Origin: Deinococcus radiotolerans
Lineage (GTDB): Bacteria; Deinococcota; Deinococci; Deinococcales; Deinococcaceae
Direction: 5' to 3'
Assembly (NCBI RefSeq): GCF_014647435.1
Contig: NZ_BMPE01000001.1
Coordinates: 1,116,001 to 1,180,000, forward strand
DNA length: 64,000 nucleotides
The stretch's first letter is position 1, and each line of letters begins with the position of its first letter. The position numbers and the translations under genes are program-made. The notes beneath the pieces were generated by a model, which was not told the origin of the DNA, made no database searches, and was given only the letters and a program-made list of their open reading frames with translations. Shown one piece after another: positions 33,257-41,475 of the stretch.

Positions 33257-33580
33257 ATGACGTGTGCCATTCCTATGCCGGCGACCCGACCTGATGTTCC
33301 TCAATCCCTGCATCTGGCGCGGCTGGCGCAGGGCAGCCCCGGCGAGTGGGTTCGGCTGCCCGGCGGGCGGGTGCGCGTCGTGAATCTGTCCGGCACCCTG
33401 ACGGGTCCTGCCGAGACGGGGTGGCTGGTGTGCCTGAGTGGCGAGGCGGTCGTGGACCTCCCGCTGAGTAACTTCGTGCGTCTGCGGCCCGCCGAGGGCT
33501 ACCGGGTGCGCGCGGAGGAACCCTGGACGGCGTTCGGGACGAAAGGCGGCACGGTCCTGATTCTCACCCCAGACGAGTAA
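33257..33580 (+). CDS. Small cupin-like hypothetical protein
   Basis: 107 residues. The pattern WVRLPGGRVRVVNLSG, TGWLVCLSGEAVVDLP, YRVRAEEPWTAFGTKGGTVLIL looks like the beta-strand succession of a small cupin, with the G-x-A-V-V-D turn but without the metal-binding histidines, so a regulatory or ligand-binding cupin is more likely than an enzyme. The start is uncertain: ATGs at 33257 and 33275 are both possible and neither has a clear signal. Confidence 0.5.
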   Translation: MTCAIPMPATRPDVPQSLHLARLAQGSPGEWVRLPGGRVRVVNLSGTLTGPAETGWLVCLSGEAVVDLPLSNFVRLRPAEGYRVRAEEPWTAFGTKGGTVLILTPDE

Positions 33581-33587
33581 ACAGAAG

Positions 33588-33612
33588 CGCGCCCCAGCTG
33601 ACCCGGGGCGCG
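33588..33612. terminator. Bidirectional terminator
   Basis: CGCGCCCC (33588-33595) pairs with GGGGCGCG (33605-33612) between convergent genes. Confidence 0.6.
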
Positions 33613-33625
33613 ACCTCCATTGACC

Positions 33626-34177
33626 TTACTTCTTGCGTTTGGCGGCCTTCGCGACTTCCTTCGCGGCCTTCTGGTCAGCCTTCTGCTTCTCGGCCAGTTC
33701 GCGGCCCATGTCCTCCATGAGCTGCGCGCCCTGGGCGTCCACCGTGCGTTGCAACTCCAGCAGGGTCGTGGCGACCATGTTGTGCAGAACGCGTTCCACG
33801 GGCATGCGCACCCATTTGTAGCGCACGCGGCCGTTCACGGTGAGGGTCACCTCGGTCCCGCCGGGCATGGGTTTGAACACCCACCCCTGCGTGAGCTTCT
33901 CCAGCGGTCCCACGTGCCGCACACTCTCCCACCCGCCGCGCTGCGGGGCCTGAAGCTGACCGTACTTCGCGGTGAAGGCCAGTCCCAGCAGGCGGCGCGT
34001 GAACTTGAAGCGCACCAGAGCGTTGTTGGCCAGGCGGCTGCCCTCGCCCTCGTAGTCGGCGGACGCGAGATTCGGATCCCATTTCGCGCGGCGTTTCGGC
34101 TCCAGCGCGAGGCGGTACAGGACGTCCGGGCGGGCACGGACCACGATCGTCTGCTTGATATTGATGGACTCCGACAT
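33626..34177 (-). CDS. SRPBCC (START-like) superfamily protein
   Basis: 183 residues. The first ~150 match the polyketide cyclase/SRPBCC pattern: IVVRARPDVLYRLALEPKRRAKWDPNL, then GWVFKPMPGGTEVTLTVNGR and the C-terminal helix with LHNMVATTLLELQRTVDAQG. These bind hydrophobic ligands in a deep cavity. The last ~25 residues are almost only Lys/Ala/Glu. The ATG at 34177 (MSESINIKQ) is preferred; TACAGT (minus, 34193-34188) lies 10 nt upstream. Confidence 0.75.
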   Translation of the reverse strand: MSESINIKQTIVVRARPDVLYRLALEPKRRAKWDPNLASADYEGEGSRLANNALVRFKFTRRLLGLAFTAKYGQLQAPQRGGWESVRHVGPLEKLTQGWVFKPMPGGTEVTLTVNGRVRYKWVRMPVERVLHNMVATTLLELQRTVDAQGAQLMEDMGRELAEKQKADQKAAKEVAKAAKRKK

Positions 34178-34247
34178 GCTAAGCGTCACTGTAGCGCGTT
34201 CCCGGTCAGGCGCGCGTCCCGCCCCCACACTGCTCACGCCGCGCCGG

Positions 34248-35000
34248 TCAGTGCAGGTAGTCCCGCGCCGGCAGGTGCGTGACCCGCAGGTTGAACCGCT
34301 CCGCGGCCCCCGCGCCCGCCAGGCGCCCCAGATCCACCCGCGCGGCCCGGTACTGCTCTGCCGTCCACTGCCACTTGTAGAACGCCTGATAGAACTCCAT
34401 GACCTCCACTGCCACGTCCAGCGTGTCCACCGTGTTCACGAACACCTCCGGGTAAGGACTGGCCGGCGCGTAGTACTGGTAGAAGCGCACCGGCTCCCGC
34501 CACGCGTCCAGTCGGCGGACGTCCTCGCCACTCTCCGGCGCGGCGTCCCCGCTGAGGTCCGGGGCAGGTGGCATGGCGGCCCCGCCCGCCTCGTTGATGA
34601 TCTTCGGGATGCGCGCCAGCGTGACCGCGTCGAACGCGATCTTCGCCGTCATCCGGTGATCCGGGTGCGGGTGATCGTCACTCCAGGTGATCACCGCGTT
34701 CGGCCGGAACTGCGCGTACAGCCGCGCCAGTTGCAGGGCCTCGGCGCGCCCGCCCGTCATACGGCTGTCCCCCATGTCGAAGAAGTGGTACCGCGCCCCG
34801 ATCCTCTGGGCGACCCACGCGCCGTGTTCCCGGCGCACGCGGGTCACCTCCTCGTGCGAGGTGTCCCCGAACTGACTGGCCAGTTCCCCCAGCGTCGTCC
34901 AGACCAGCAGCACCTCGTCCCCGCGCGCCGCGTGCTTCGCGAGCGTCCCGATGCACCCGATCTCGTCGTCCGGGTGCGCAAACACAGCCATGATCCGCAT
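34248..35000 (-). CDS. PIG-L/LmbE-family deacetylase
   Basis: 250 residues with the zinc motif AHPDDE (residues 8-13) and the paired HPHPDH segment near residue 110, which together bind Zn and the N-acetyl substrate. Relatives deacetylate GlcNAc conjugates in mycothiol and bacillithiol synthesis; Deinococcus makes bacillithiol, but the sequence around AHPDDEIGCIGTL is not clearly of the BshB type, so I leave the substrate open. Minus-strand TATGCT (35012-35007) ends 6 nt before the ATG, deciding the start. Confidence 0.82.
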   Translation of the reverse strand: MRIMAVFAHPDDEIGCIGTLAKHAARGDEVLLVWTTLGELASQFGDTSHEEVTRVRREHGAWVAQRIGARYHFFDMGDSRMTGGRAEALQLARLYAQFRPNAVITWSDDHPHPDHRMTAKIAFDAVTLARIPKIINEAGGAAMPPAPDLSGDAAPESGEDVRRLDAWREPVRFYQYYAPASPYPEVFVNTVDTLDVAVEVMEFYQAFYKWQWTAEQYRAARVDLGRLAGAGAAERFNLRVTHLPARDYLH

Positions 35001-35041
35001 GCGGGCAGCATACCCGCCCCCGGACCGCTGCGCCCAGGCCT

Positions 35042-35503
35042 TTACCTCAGGAAGCGGATGCTCAGCGGGTAGTGGTACGCCTGCCCCGCACTGACCCGCA
35101 CCACCGCCAGGATCATGAACACGAACGGCACCACGCTCGTGATCAGCAGCACCGGCAGGAACAGCAGGAAGAACGCCCCGAACGACCCCAGAAACGCGAA
35201 GGCCCCCACGTCCGGCGCGCCCGCCGCCGCCCCCACCGCGCCGCCCAGCAGGCCCAGGCTGAACAGCACGAACGCCAGCACCCCCAGCACCAGCGAGTAC
35301 AGCCACCAGCTGAGCTGGAAGTTCAGTGCTTCCTTGCCCTGATCATCCAGCGCGCAGCTGCGGTCCCGGAACGCCAGCCACGCCACCAGCGGCCCCAGCA
35401 GGTTCCCCAGCGTGGGAATCAGGAACCCCGCCAGTGGCGACAGGTGCGTGATGATCGCAGGCGTACGGTCAGGTTCCGGGATGGTCAGCGGCGAGCGGAT
35501 CAT
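35042..35503 (-). CDS. DUF4870 membrane protein
   Basis: 153 residues. It matches DUF4870: THLSPLAGFLIPTLGNLLGPLVAWLAF, then DDQGKEALNFQLSWWLYSLV, then two Ala/Leu/Phe-rich helices, about four transmembrane segments in total. Function unknown in all members. The start at 35503 follows minus-strand TACTGT (35514-35509) by 5 nt, leaderless. It is divergent from rnhA, with the two promoters interleaved in about 40 bp. Confidence 0.82.
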   Translation of the reverse strand: MIRSPLTIPEPDRTPAIITHLSPLAGFLIPTLGNLLGPLVAWLAFRDRSCALDDQGKEALNFQLSWWLYSLVLGVLAFVLFSLGLLGGAVGAAAGAPDVGAFAFLGSFGAFFLLFLPVLLITSVVPFVFMILAVVRVSAGQAYHYPLSIRFLR

Positions 35504-35505
35504 GC

Positions 35506-35535
35506 TTGACAGTACGGGCCGCCCGTCCCTACAGT
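35506..35535 (+). promoter_or_regulatory. rnhA promoter, leaderless
   Basis: TTGACA (35506-35511), 18-bp spacer, TACAGT (35530-35535), then 7 nt to the ATG. The -35 overlaps the -10 (35514-35509) of the divergent DUF4870 gene, so the two promoters cannot be occupied together. Confidence 0.75.
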
Positions 35536-35542
35536 TCCCAGG

Positions 35543-36091
35543 ATGTCCCGCCCGCACCGCCCCCAGTCCGCCGCGCAGAAAGCGCAGGCCGCCGCGCGCG
35601 ACCGCCTGCCCATCAAGGCCGGCATCCAGCCGGGCGAACCCATCACCGGCGAGAACGTCGAGCTGTACAGCGACGGCGCGTGCGACACGCAGGCCGGACA
35701 CGGCGGCTGGGCCACCATCCTCAACTACAGGGGCAAGGAACTCGTCCTGAGCGGCCACGAGGAAGGCACCACCAACAACCGCATGGAACTGCGCGGCCTC
35801 CTTGAGGGTCTGAAGGTCCTCAAACGGCCCTGCCAGGTGCGGGTCGTCACCGACAGCCAGTACCTGCGCAAGGCCTTCACGGACGGCTGGATCCTGAAGT
35901 GGCAATGCAACGGCTGGAAGACCGCCGGGGGCGACCCCGTGAAAAACCAGGACCTGTGGGAGGAACTGATTGAGCAGGCCAGGACGCACGCCCTGACGTT
36001 CGTGTGGGTCAAGGGGCACGCCGGGCACGGCGAGAACGAACGCGTGGATGAACTCGCCGTGCAGGAACGCAAGAAACTCCGGCGGAAGTAG
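35543..36091 (+). CDS. rnhA: Ribonuclease HI
   Basis: Degrades RNA in RNA-DNA hybrids. 182 residues. All four catalytic acids are in place: D44 (LYSDGAC), E82 (RMELRG), D104 (VVTDSQY) and D169 (ERVDELA), with WVKGHAGH before the last. The first ~38 residues are a basic, Ala/Gln/Arg-rich extension not present in E. coli RNase HI. Strong leaderless promoter directly upstream. The HD-domain gene follows after 6 bases, so the two are probably one transcript. Confidence 0.93.
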   Translation: MSRPHRPQSAAQKAQAAARDRLPIKAGIQPGEPITGENVELYSDGACDTQAGHGGWATILNYRGKELVLSGHEEGTTNNRMELRGLLEGLKVLKRPCQVRVVTDSQYLRKAFTDGWILKWQCNGWKTAGGDPVKNQDLWEELIEQARTHALTFVWVKGHAGHGENERVDELAVQERKKLRRK

Positions 36092-36097
36092 GGCGGG

Positions 36098-36736
36098 ATG
36101 GACCGCCTGCACCTCTGGCCTGAGCCCCTGCGGGCGCAGCCCTGGATGGGTGACGCGGGCAACCTGGCCGCGCTGGCCGAGGACGTGGATACCCTGCTGT
36201 CGGCGTGCGGGCGTGAGGTGACCCGTGAGCACGTCCCGCGCGTCATGACCGAGGCGCGCCGACTGGCCCGGCACTTCGGTGTGCCAGAGGGGGCGGCCGC
36301 GCAGGCGGCCCTGCTGCACGACCTGGGTGGGATCGTGCCGCGTGCAGAGATGGTGCCGCTGTGCGAGGCGTTGGGAATCCCGATCTGCCCGGAGGAGCGG
36401 CAGATGCTGCTGCACGCGCAGCTGAGCGTCGTGCTGGCGCGCGAGCGGTACGGGGTTACGGCCGCAGGCATGGGACAGGCCATCCGGTACCACACGACGC
36501 TCCACGCCGCCCCAAGCGCGCTGGATCTGGTGGTGTTCCTGGCCGACAAGCTGGAATGGGATCAGGGTGGTCCGCCGCCCTACCAAGCGGCGCTGCGGCG
36601 GGCGTTGCGGAACGGACTGGAGGGGGGCGCGACGTGGATGCTGCGCTGGATGGCGTCCCCGGAAGCGCGGCTGCTGGTGCCGCACCCCGACCTGCGGGCC
36701 GCCTGGGCAACGTTCGGCGTGACCGCGCTCGTCTGA
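36098..36736 (+). CDS. HD-domain phosphohydrolase (YqeK-like)
   Basis: 212 residues. The HD motif is in AALLHDLGG (about residue 69), with upstream H (REHVPRVMTEARRLA) and downstream HAQLSVVLARERYG, AIRYHTTLHAAPSALDLVVFLADKLEW: the histidine spacing and the L-A-D-K-x-E ending fit YqeK, which hydrolyses diadenosine tetraphosphate. An N-terminal 45-residue part and C-terminal tail are less typical, so the substrate is tentative. It starts 6 nt after the rnhA stop. Confidence 0.7.
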   Translation: MDRLHLWPEPLRAQPWMGDAGNLAALAEDVDTLLSACGREVTREHVPRVMTEARRLARHFGVPEGAAAQAALLHDLGGIVPRAEMVPLCEALGIPICPEERQMLLHAQLSVVLARERYGVTAAGMGQAIRYHTTLHAAPSALDLVVFLADKLEWDQGGPPPYQAALRRALRNGLEGGATWMLRWMASPEARLLVPHPDLRAAWATFGVTALV

Positions 36737-37147
36737 TCAGTCCTCCCGCCTGAGGGTGCATCTGTAGCGGCGTCGGTCCCAGGGACTGGGGATTTCGTGT
36801 ACGTGGAAGCCGCTGCGGCGGTAGAAGTCGGCGGCGTCCTCGTCGGTGTCGGCGGTCAGGATGTGCAGGTCCAGGGTGTCCATCAGCGCGTGCAGCAGGG
36901 CGCGGGCATGACCCTGATGGGCGTGGTCGGGATGCGTGCCGATGTGTTCGACGGTGCCGGCCCGGTCCTGGACGGTGAGGCCGACAGCGCAGACGGTCTG
37001 CCCGTCCATCTCCCAGGTGTGCAGCTGCCAGTCGGGGTTGGTGCGGGCGCGGTGCAGGGCAGCCCGGATGCGCGCCGGGTCGGGGAACATGGCGCGGGCC
37101 AGCAGGGCGTCCGTGTCAGGGGTGGGGGTGGCTTGCAAGCGCAGCAT
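36737..37147 (-). CDS. GNAT family N-acetyltransferase
   Basis: 136 residues with the GNAT core: VEHIGTHPDHAHQGHARALLHALM holds the acetyl-CoA-binding R/Q-x-x-G-x-G/A-like loop (here HQGHARAL), and DAADFYRRSGFHVHE is the C-terminal Y-x-x-x-G-F motif. The acceptor substrate is unknown. TACCCT on the minus strand (37159-37154) ends 6 nt before the ATG. Confidence 0.82.
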   Translation of the reverse strand: MLRLQATPTPDTDALLARAMFPDPARIRAALHRARTNPDWQLHTWEMDGQTVCAVGLTVQDRAGTVEHIGTHPDHAHQGHARALLHALMDTLDLHILTADTDEDAADFYRRSGFHVHEIPSPWDRRRYRCTLRRED

Positions 37148-37212
37148 GGGGTCAGGGTAGGGCAGGTCATCTGGCGCATGTGCGGCGCGCGGGGCGGGCC
37201 TACGCTGGGGGC

Positions 37213-38586
37213 ATGACGTCCCCGGATGCCTCCTCTCCCCTGTCGCCGCCGGATGGGTGGCGGACGTTCCTATGGCTGTGGGGCTCGCAGGCGCTGAGTG
37301 TGATCGGGTCGGCGGTGGCGGGGTTCGCGTTCAACATCTACCTGACGCAGACGCGCTTTCCGCTGGCGGAACAGAAACCGCAGCTGGCGGCGGCGCTGTC
37401 GCTGACCGCCCTGGCGTGGGCGCTGACGGCGACGCTGCTGGCCCCGCTGGCGGGCGTGTGGACGGACCGGCACGACCGGCGGCGGATCATGCTGGCGTGC
37501 GACGCCTCTGGCGTGGCCCTGACACTGGGGACCCTGCTGCTGGTGGGCTCGGCGGCGACGCCGCTGTGGGCGCTGGTGGCCCTGACCGCGCTGATGGGCG
37601 CGGTGTCCACCTTCCACGGGTCGGCATTCGACGCGAGTTACACGAGTCTGGTGCCGCGCGAGCGGCTGCCCCGAGCGAACGGGATGATGCAGACGGTGTG
37701 GAGCCTGGCGGGGCTGGTGGGCCCGGCGGCGGCGGCGCTGCTGATCGGCGTGCCCGCCCTGCTGCGCCAGAGCGGGACTGGTCCGGCGTGGCTCTCGGGC
37801 CTGCGAGACGGGGTGCCGTTCGCGTACGCGGTAGACGCGGTGACGTTCCTGGTGGCGGTCCTGATCCTGTCGCGCCTGAAGGTGCCGTCCCCGGTGCGGC
37901 GTGAGGGAGCGGCGCGGGGCAGCCTGCTGGCGGACATGCGCTTCGGGTGGGTGTTCATCGGGCAGCGGCGGCCCCTGCTGGCCCTGCTGCTGACGTTCGC
38001 CGCCGCGAACCTGTGCACCAGCAACCTGGGCGTCCTGGAGCCACTGATCGCGAAATTCGGCCTTCAGGGTGACTGGGCCACGCGGGGCGGGACGCTCCAG
38101 GGGACGCTGGCGACCCTGGCCATCGTGCAGAGCGTCGGCGGCGTGCTGGGCGGCGTGCTGATCAGCACCTGGGGCGGCCTGAAGCGCCAGCGGGTACTGG
38201 GCGTGCTGGTGCCCATGATCGTGTCGGGGCTGGCGTTCGCGGCGTTCGGCGCGGCGGGCACCGTGCTGGGCGCGGCGGCGGCCCTGCTCGTCATGGGCCT
38301 GACCTTCCCGGCCATGAACGCGCACTCGCAGAGCATCTGGCAGTCACAGGTGCCGCCCGAGTTGCAGGGCCGGGTGTTCAGCGTCCGCCGCCTGATCGCG
38401 CAGTTCACGTCCCCGGCCAGCAGCGCCCTGGCTGGCATCCTGGCCGCGCGGTACGCGCCGGGCGCCGTGGCAGTCGCGGCGGGCCTGACCCTGGCGGCCG
38501 TGGCGGCCCTGCAACTCCTGAACCCGGCCCTGCGGCGCGTAGAGGACCCGGCGCTGTCCGCACACGCGCCCACCGGGGCGGACTGA
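37213..38586 (+). CDS. MFS transporter
   Basis: 457 residues with 12 predicted membrane helices. The motif between helices 2 and 3, GVWTDRHDRRRIM, is the Major Facilitator G-x-x-x-D-R-x-x-R-R signature. The sequence resembles the MFS group with N-terminal extension that includes macrolide-efflux-like (MefA) proteins, but the cargo cannot be told. TACGCT (37201-37206) ends 6 nt before the ATG at 37213, which decides the start over an upstream one. Confidence 0.85.
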   Translation: MTSPDASSPLSPPDGWRTFLWLWGSQALSVIGSAVAGFAFNIYLTQTRFPLAEQKPQLAAALSLTALAWALTATLLAPLAGVWTDRHDRRRIMLACDASGVALTLGTLLLVGSAATPLWALVALTALMGAVSTFHGSAFDASYTSLVPRERLPRANGMMQTVWSLAGLVGPAAAALLIGVPALLRQSGTGPAWLSGLRDGVPFAYAVDAVTFLVAVLILSRLKVPSPVRREGAARGSLLADMRFGWVFIGQRRPLLALLLTFAAANLCTSNLGVLEPLIAKFGLQGDWATRGGTLQGTLATLAIVQSVGGVLGGVLISTWGGLKRQRVLGVLVPMIVSGLAFAAFGAAGTVLGAAAALLVMGLTFPAMNAHSQSIWQSQVPPELQGRVFSVRRLIAQFTSPASSALAGILAARYAPGAVAVAAGLTLAAVAALQLLNPALRRVEDPALSAHAPTGAD

Positions 38587-38596
38587 CCGGCCCCTT

Positions 38597-38625
38597 CCCC
38601 CTCTGGCTGGATGGGTGGGAGGGGG
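38597..38625. terminator. Weak hairpin between convergent MFS gene and glgC
   Basis: CCCCCT (38597-38602) and AGGGGG (38620-38625), the latter followed by TTCTG. Short stem. Confidence 0.35.
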
Positions 38626-38632
38626 TTCTGCT

Positions 38633-39901
38633 CTATTCCTCCGGCGTGCGTTCGCGGGAGCCTTTGCGCCAGCGGCGGCCCGGTTCGACCTGCGTGTCTC
38701 CCTTCACGGGCGCGGCGATATGGGCGCGCGCGCCGATCACGGCCACGCCGTCCGGGCCGCCGTCCACGCGGGCGGCGATGACCGCTTCCTCGTCCACGAT
38801 GGCGCGGCGCACGTGCGCTCCGGCGCGGATGGTCGCGTCGCGCAGGATCACGGCGTCCTCGACGACCGCCCCGGCCTCCACGGTCACGCCGGGGGACAGG
38901 ACCGAGCGGATCACGCGGCCCTGCACGTGACAGCCGTACGACACGAGGCTGTCCTCCACTCGCGCGCCCTGCGCGATCCGAGCGGGCATGCGCGGAATGC
39001 TGCTGCTCAGGACCGGCCACTCGGGGGTGTCCAGACGCACCGAGCGGCCCGCGAGCAGGTCCTGGTGCGCGCGGAAGTACGCGCCGGGCAGGCCCACGTC
39101 CAGCCAGTAGCCATCCAGGGCGTACGCGTGCGCCGACTTCGCCTTCACGAAGGCGGGGATCAGCGCGTGCCCGAAGTCCCCCAGGCCCTGCCCGGCGCGT
39201 GTCTTGGCGCGCAGGTCGTCCAGGGTGCGCAGCAGCGACTGGGCGTCGTACACGAAGACCTCGGTGGTGATGGGGCCGCCCAGCGGCTCGTCCGGTTTGT
39301 ACGCGAAGCGTTTCACGCGGCCGCCCTTCGTGACCTGCACGTTCCCGAAGCGGCTGGCGTCCTCCCCGGCGGGCAGGTCGGTGGTGACCATCGTGACGTC
39401 CGCGCCGACCTTCAGGTGGTGGCGGATCACCTCGGCGTAATCCAGGGTGTACACGTGGTCGGCGGACAGCACCACCACCACGTCCGGCCCGTACGAGCGG
39501 ATCAGGTGCCGGTTGGCGTGCAGGGCGTCCGCGTTCCCGGCGTCCTCCAGCGCTCCGGTCAGGGTGTCGGGGCTGGGGGGCAGCACCTCCAGCCCGCCGT
39601 ACGTGCGGTCCAGGTCCCAGGGGCGGCCGTTCGTCAGGTGGTCGTTCAGGGTGTGCAGCTGGTATTCCTCCAGTACCCACACGTCGGGCAGGCCGCTGTG
39701 CATGCAGTTGCTCAGCGCGAAGTCGATCAGGCGGTACGTGCCGCCGAAGGTCAGGGCGGGCTTGGCGCGCTCCTGCGTCAGGACGCCCAGCCGCTCGCCC
39801 TTTCCCCCGGCGAGGATCAGGACGAGGACCTTGCGGCCCTCCACGCGGGTGCCGCGCCCGGCGGGCAGGCTGCTGAGACTGCGGGAGGAGAACCGTGCCA
39901 T
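38633..39901 (-). CDS. glgC: Glucose-1-phosphate adenylyltransferase
   Basis: Makes ADP-glucose for glycogen. 422 residues: the nucleotidyltransferase loop LILAGGKGERLGVLTQERAKPALTFGG, the substrate-binding FALSNC and SADHVYTLDY motifs, YLDVGLPGAYF-like WLDVG segment, and a C-terminal left-handed beta-helix with isoleucine-patch repeats (VEAGAVVEDAVI, IRAGAHVRRAIV). The first ~22 residues are a basic extension. No other glycogen gene is adjacent; a -10-like CAGACT is 9 nt before the ATG. Confidence 0.92.
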   Translation of the reverse strand: MARFSSRSLSSLPAGRGTRVEGRKVLVLILAGGKGERLGVLTQERAKPALTFGGTYRLIDFALSNCMHSGLPDVWVLEEYQLHTLNDHLTNGRPWDLDRTYGGLEVLPPSPDTLTGALEDAGNADALHANRHLIRSYGPDVVVVLSADHVYTLDYAEVIRHHLKVGADVTMVTTDLPAGEDASRFGNVQVTKGGRVKRFAYKPDEPLGGPITTEVFVYDAQSLLRTLDDLRAKTRAGQGLGDFGHALIPAFVKAKSAHAYALDGYWLDVGLPGAYFRAHQDLLAGRSVRLDTPEWPVLSSSIPRMPARIAQGARVEDSLVSYGCHVQGRVIRSVLSPGVTVEAGAVVEDAVILRDATIRAGAHVRRAIVDEEAVIAARVDGGPDGVAVIGARAHIAAPVKGDTQVEPGRRWRKGSRERTPEE

Positions 39902-39974
39902 CTGACCGGCAGTCTGCCCGGACGAGGTGGGCGGGCGGCTGAGGCGCGCCTGAACGCCCTTCAGGTTCAGCCGG

Positions 39975-40691
39975 TCACGGCACGGGCGCCGGGTCGCTGC
40001 CGCCCTCGCGGTACGTCAGGTCGCCGGTCACGCGGACGGTCAGGGCATCCAGCGCCGCCTGCCGCACCCCGGCGTCGGGCGCGGTCAGCACCGTGTGGAG
40101 GTCGTGGGCAGCTTCCGGGTCGTGCTCCTGCAACGTAGACAGCCAGCGCTGCGGTTTGACCTTCCACCAACCGCGCGCCTCGAACAGCGCCTCGGTGGCC
40201 AGTCCGGCGGCGCGGCACGCCACGAGCACATGCAGCGGGTCGCCCGCCTCGGCCAGCGCGCGGGCGTCCATGACCTCCTCGACCAGCCGGAAGCGGGCCT
40301 GCTGACTCAGGGGGCGCGGTTCCGGCCCGGCGGCGTGAAGGGCGCGGGCCTCGGCGATCAGGGCGTCCAGGTCCGGGTGCGGCCACACCGGGCGGCCCTC
40401 GGCGAACATGGTGATGGTGTCGCCCTGCCTGGCGGCGAACATCGCGCGGACCTTGCGCACCGGGTTGTGGAACGCCTCGACCGGCACGCCAGCCACGACA
40501 TAGTTCGCGCGCCAGCGCTTATCCCCGGTGACCAGCACGTGGAAGTCCAGGTCGCTGTGCGCGTTCCCCTCGCCCCGCGCGGCGCTGCCACACCACAGGG
40601 CTGCGAACGCGCCCGGCGTGGCCCTCAGGCGGCTCAGCGCGGCGGGCAGGGCGGCCTCCAGCCGGGCCTGTGGGTTCAGCGGGATGGTCAT
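39975..40691 (-). CDS. Nucleotidyltransferase-domain protein
   Basis: 238 residues. The polymerase-beta-type signature GSAARGEGNAHSDLDFHV (G-S-x10-D-x-D) is near residue 35 and binds NTP-Mg; the rest is a helical C-terminal half with two cysteines. It may be an antibiotic-type or protein-modifying nucleotidyltransferase; MNT/HEPN-like pairing is not seen because no HEPN gene is adjacent. The ATG at 40691 follows TACCCT (minus, 40704-40699) by 7 nt. Confidence 0.8.
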   Translation of the reverse strand: MTIPLNPQARLEAALPAALSRLRATPGAFAALWCGSAARGEGNAHSDLDFHVLVTGDKRWRANYVVAGVPVEAFHNPVRKVRAMFAARQGDTITMFAEGRPVWPHPDLDALIAEARALHAAGPEPRPLSQQARFRLVEEVMDARALAEAGDPLHVLVACRAAGLATEALFEARGWWKVKPQRWLSTLQEHDPEAAHDLHTVLTAPDAGVRQAALDALTVRVTGDLTYREGGSDPAPVP

Positions 40692-40843
40692 GCCTGCCAG
40701 GGTACCGGGTGCCGCGCTACGGGGCCGCCTCAGGTGACGTCCGGCCCCATCAGACGCAGCGCAGAAGAACGCCGCGGGGCTGCCCATCCCACCGTCCCGG
40801 GGCCTCCTGCACGGCCGTGCGAGCCGCCCTTGTCCGTCTGGCG

Positions 40844-41368
40844 TCAGTGGCTCAGGGTGCTCCACTCGTGCCAGTGCAGCCGCACGCCGCGCGTGGCCAG
40901 CCAGTCGTTCAGGCTGTAGCGCGCGTGGGCCAGCCCGGACAGCGTGTCGTGCGCGACCTGCACCGCCCGCAGCGCCTCCGCCTCACCGATGAACCCGGCA
41001 GCGCGGGAGGCGAGCAGTTCGTCCGTGTCCACGATCTCGGCCATCAGGCCGTCGTGCACGATCAGGTCGAGGTACAGGTCACGGACCTCCCACACGCCGC
41101 CCTGCTCGGTGATGGAGGCCACGTCCAGGTAGTAGTCGTGCTCACGCCGCCCGTGGAAGTCGTAGCGGCACGCCACGAGGTTCAGTTCGGGCAGCAGGTG
41201 CGCCTGCCAGTGCCGGATGCGGGGGTGCCCTGCGAAGGTCCGCGCGACGTACAGGCCCTGCGGGGTGCGGTGGTAGGTGTGCACGCGGCGCACCCCGGTG
41301 TTCGTGTAATGCTGTCTCCCCGGCACGTCGTGCCGTTCCACCTTGACCGGGTGCGCGGGAGTCGCCAT
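40844..41368 (-). CDS. DUF402 protein
   Basis: 174 residues with DUF402 features: REHDYYLDVASITEQGGVWEVRDLYLDLIV, followed by IVDTDELLASRAAGFIGEAEALRAV, the D-x-D-E-(L)...A...G-x-I motif. Some DUF402 members are nucleoside-diphosphate phosphatases, others are fused to RNases; none can be chosen here. TAGGCT (minus, 41379-41374) ends 5 nt before the ATG. Confidence 0.8.
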   Translation of the reverse strand: MATPAHPVKVERHDVPGRQHYTNTGVRRVHTYHRTPQGLYVARTFAGHPRIRHWQAHLLPELNLVACRYDFHGRREHDYYLDVASITEQGGVWEVRDLYLDLIVHDGLMAEIVDTDELLASRAAGFIGEAEALRAVQVAHDTLSGLAHARYSLNDWLATRGVRLHWHEWSTLSH

Positions 41369-41420
41369 AACCCAGCCTACACAGCTGCGCGCGGCGTACG
41401 TGAGAAATCAGGGAGAACGG

Positions 41421-41441
41421 AAAAAGCCCCCAGCCGGGGGC
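41421..41441 (-). terminator. Intrinsic terminator of the U32 gene
   Basis: On the minus strand GCCCCC, GGCT loop, GGGGGC, then TTTTT. It lies 35 nt beyond the U32 stop. Confidence 0.85.
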
Positions 41442-41475
41442 ATTTCCCGTCACGCGACGGCGCGTTTTTCGCGGC

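Noticed and set aside
35042..36685. Minus-strand frame joining DUF4870 to sequence opposite rnhA and the HD gene
   Set aside because: Only the part from the ATG at 35503 carries the DUF4870 features and the leaderless box; the rest is antisense to known genes.
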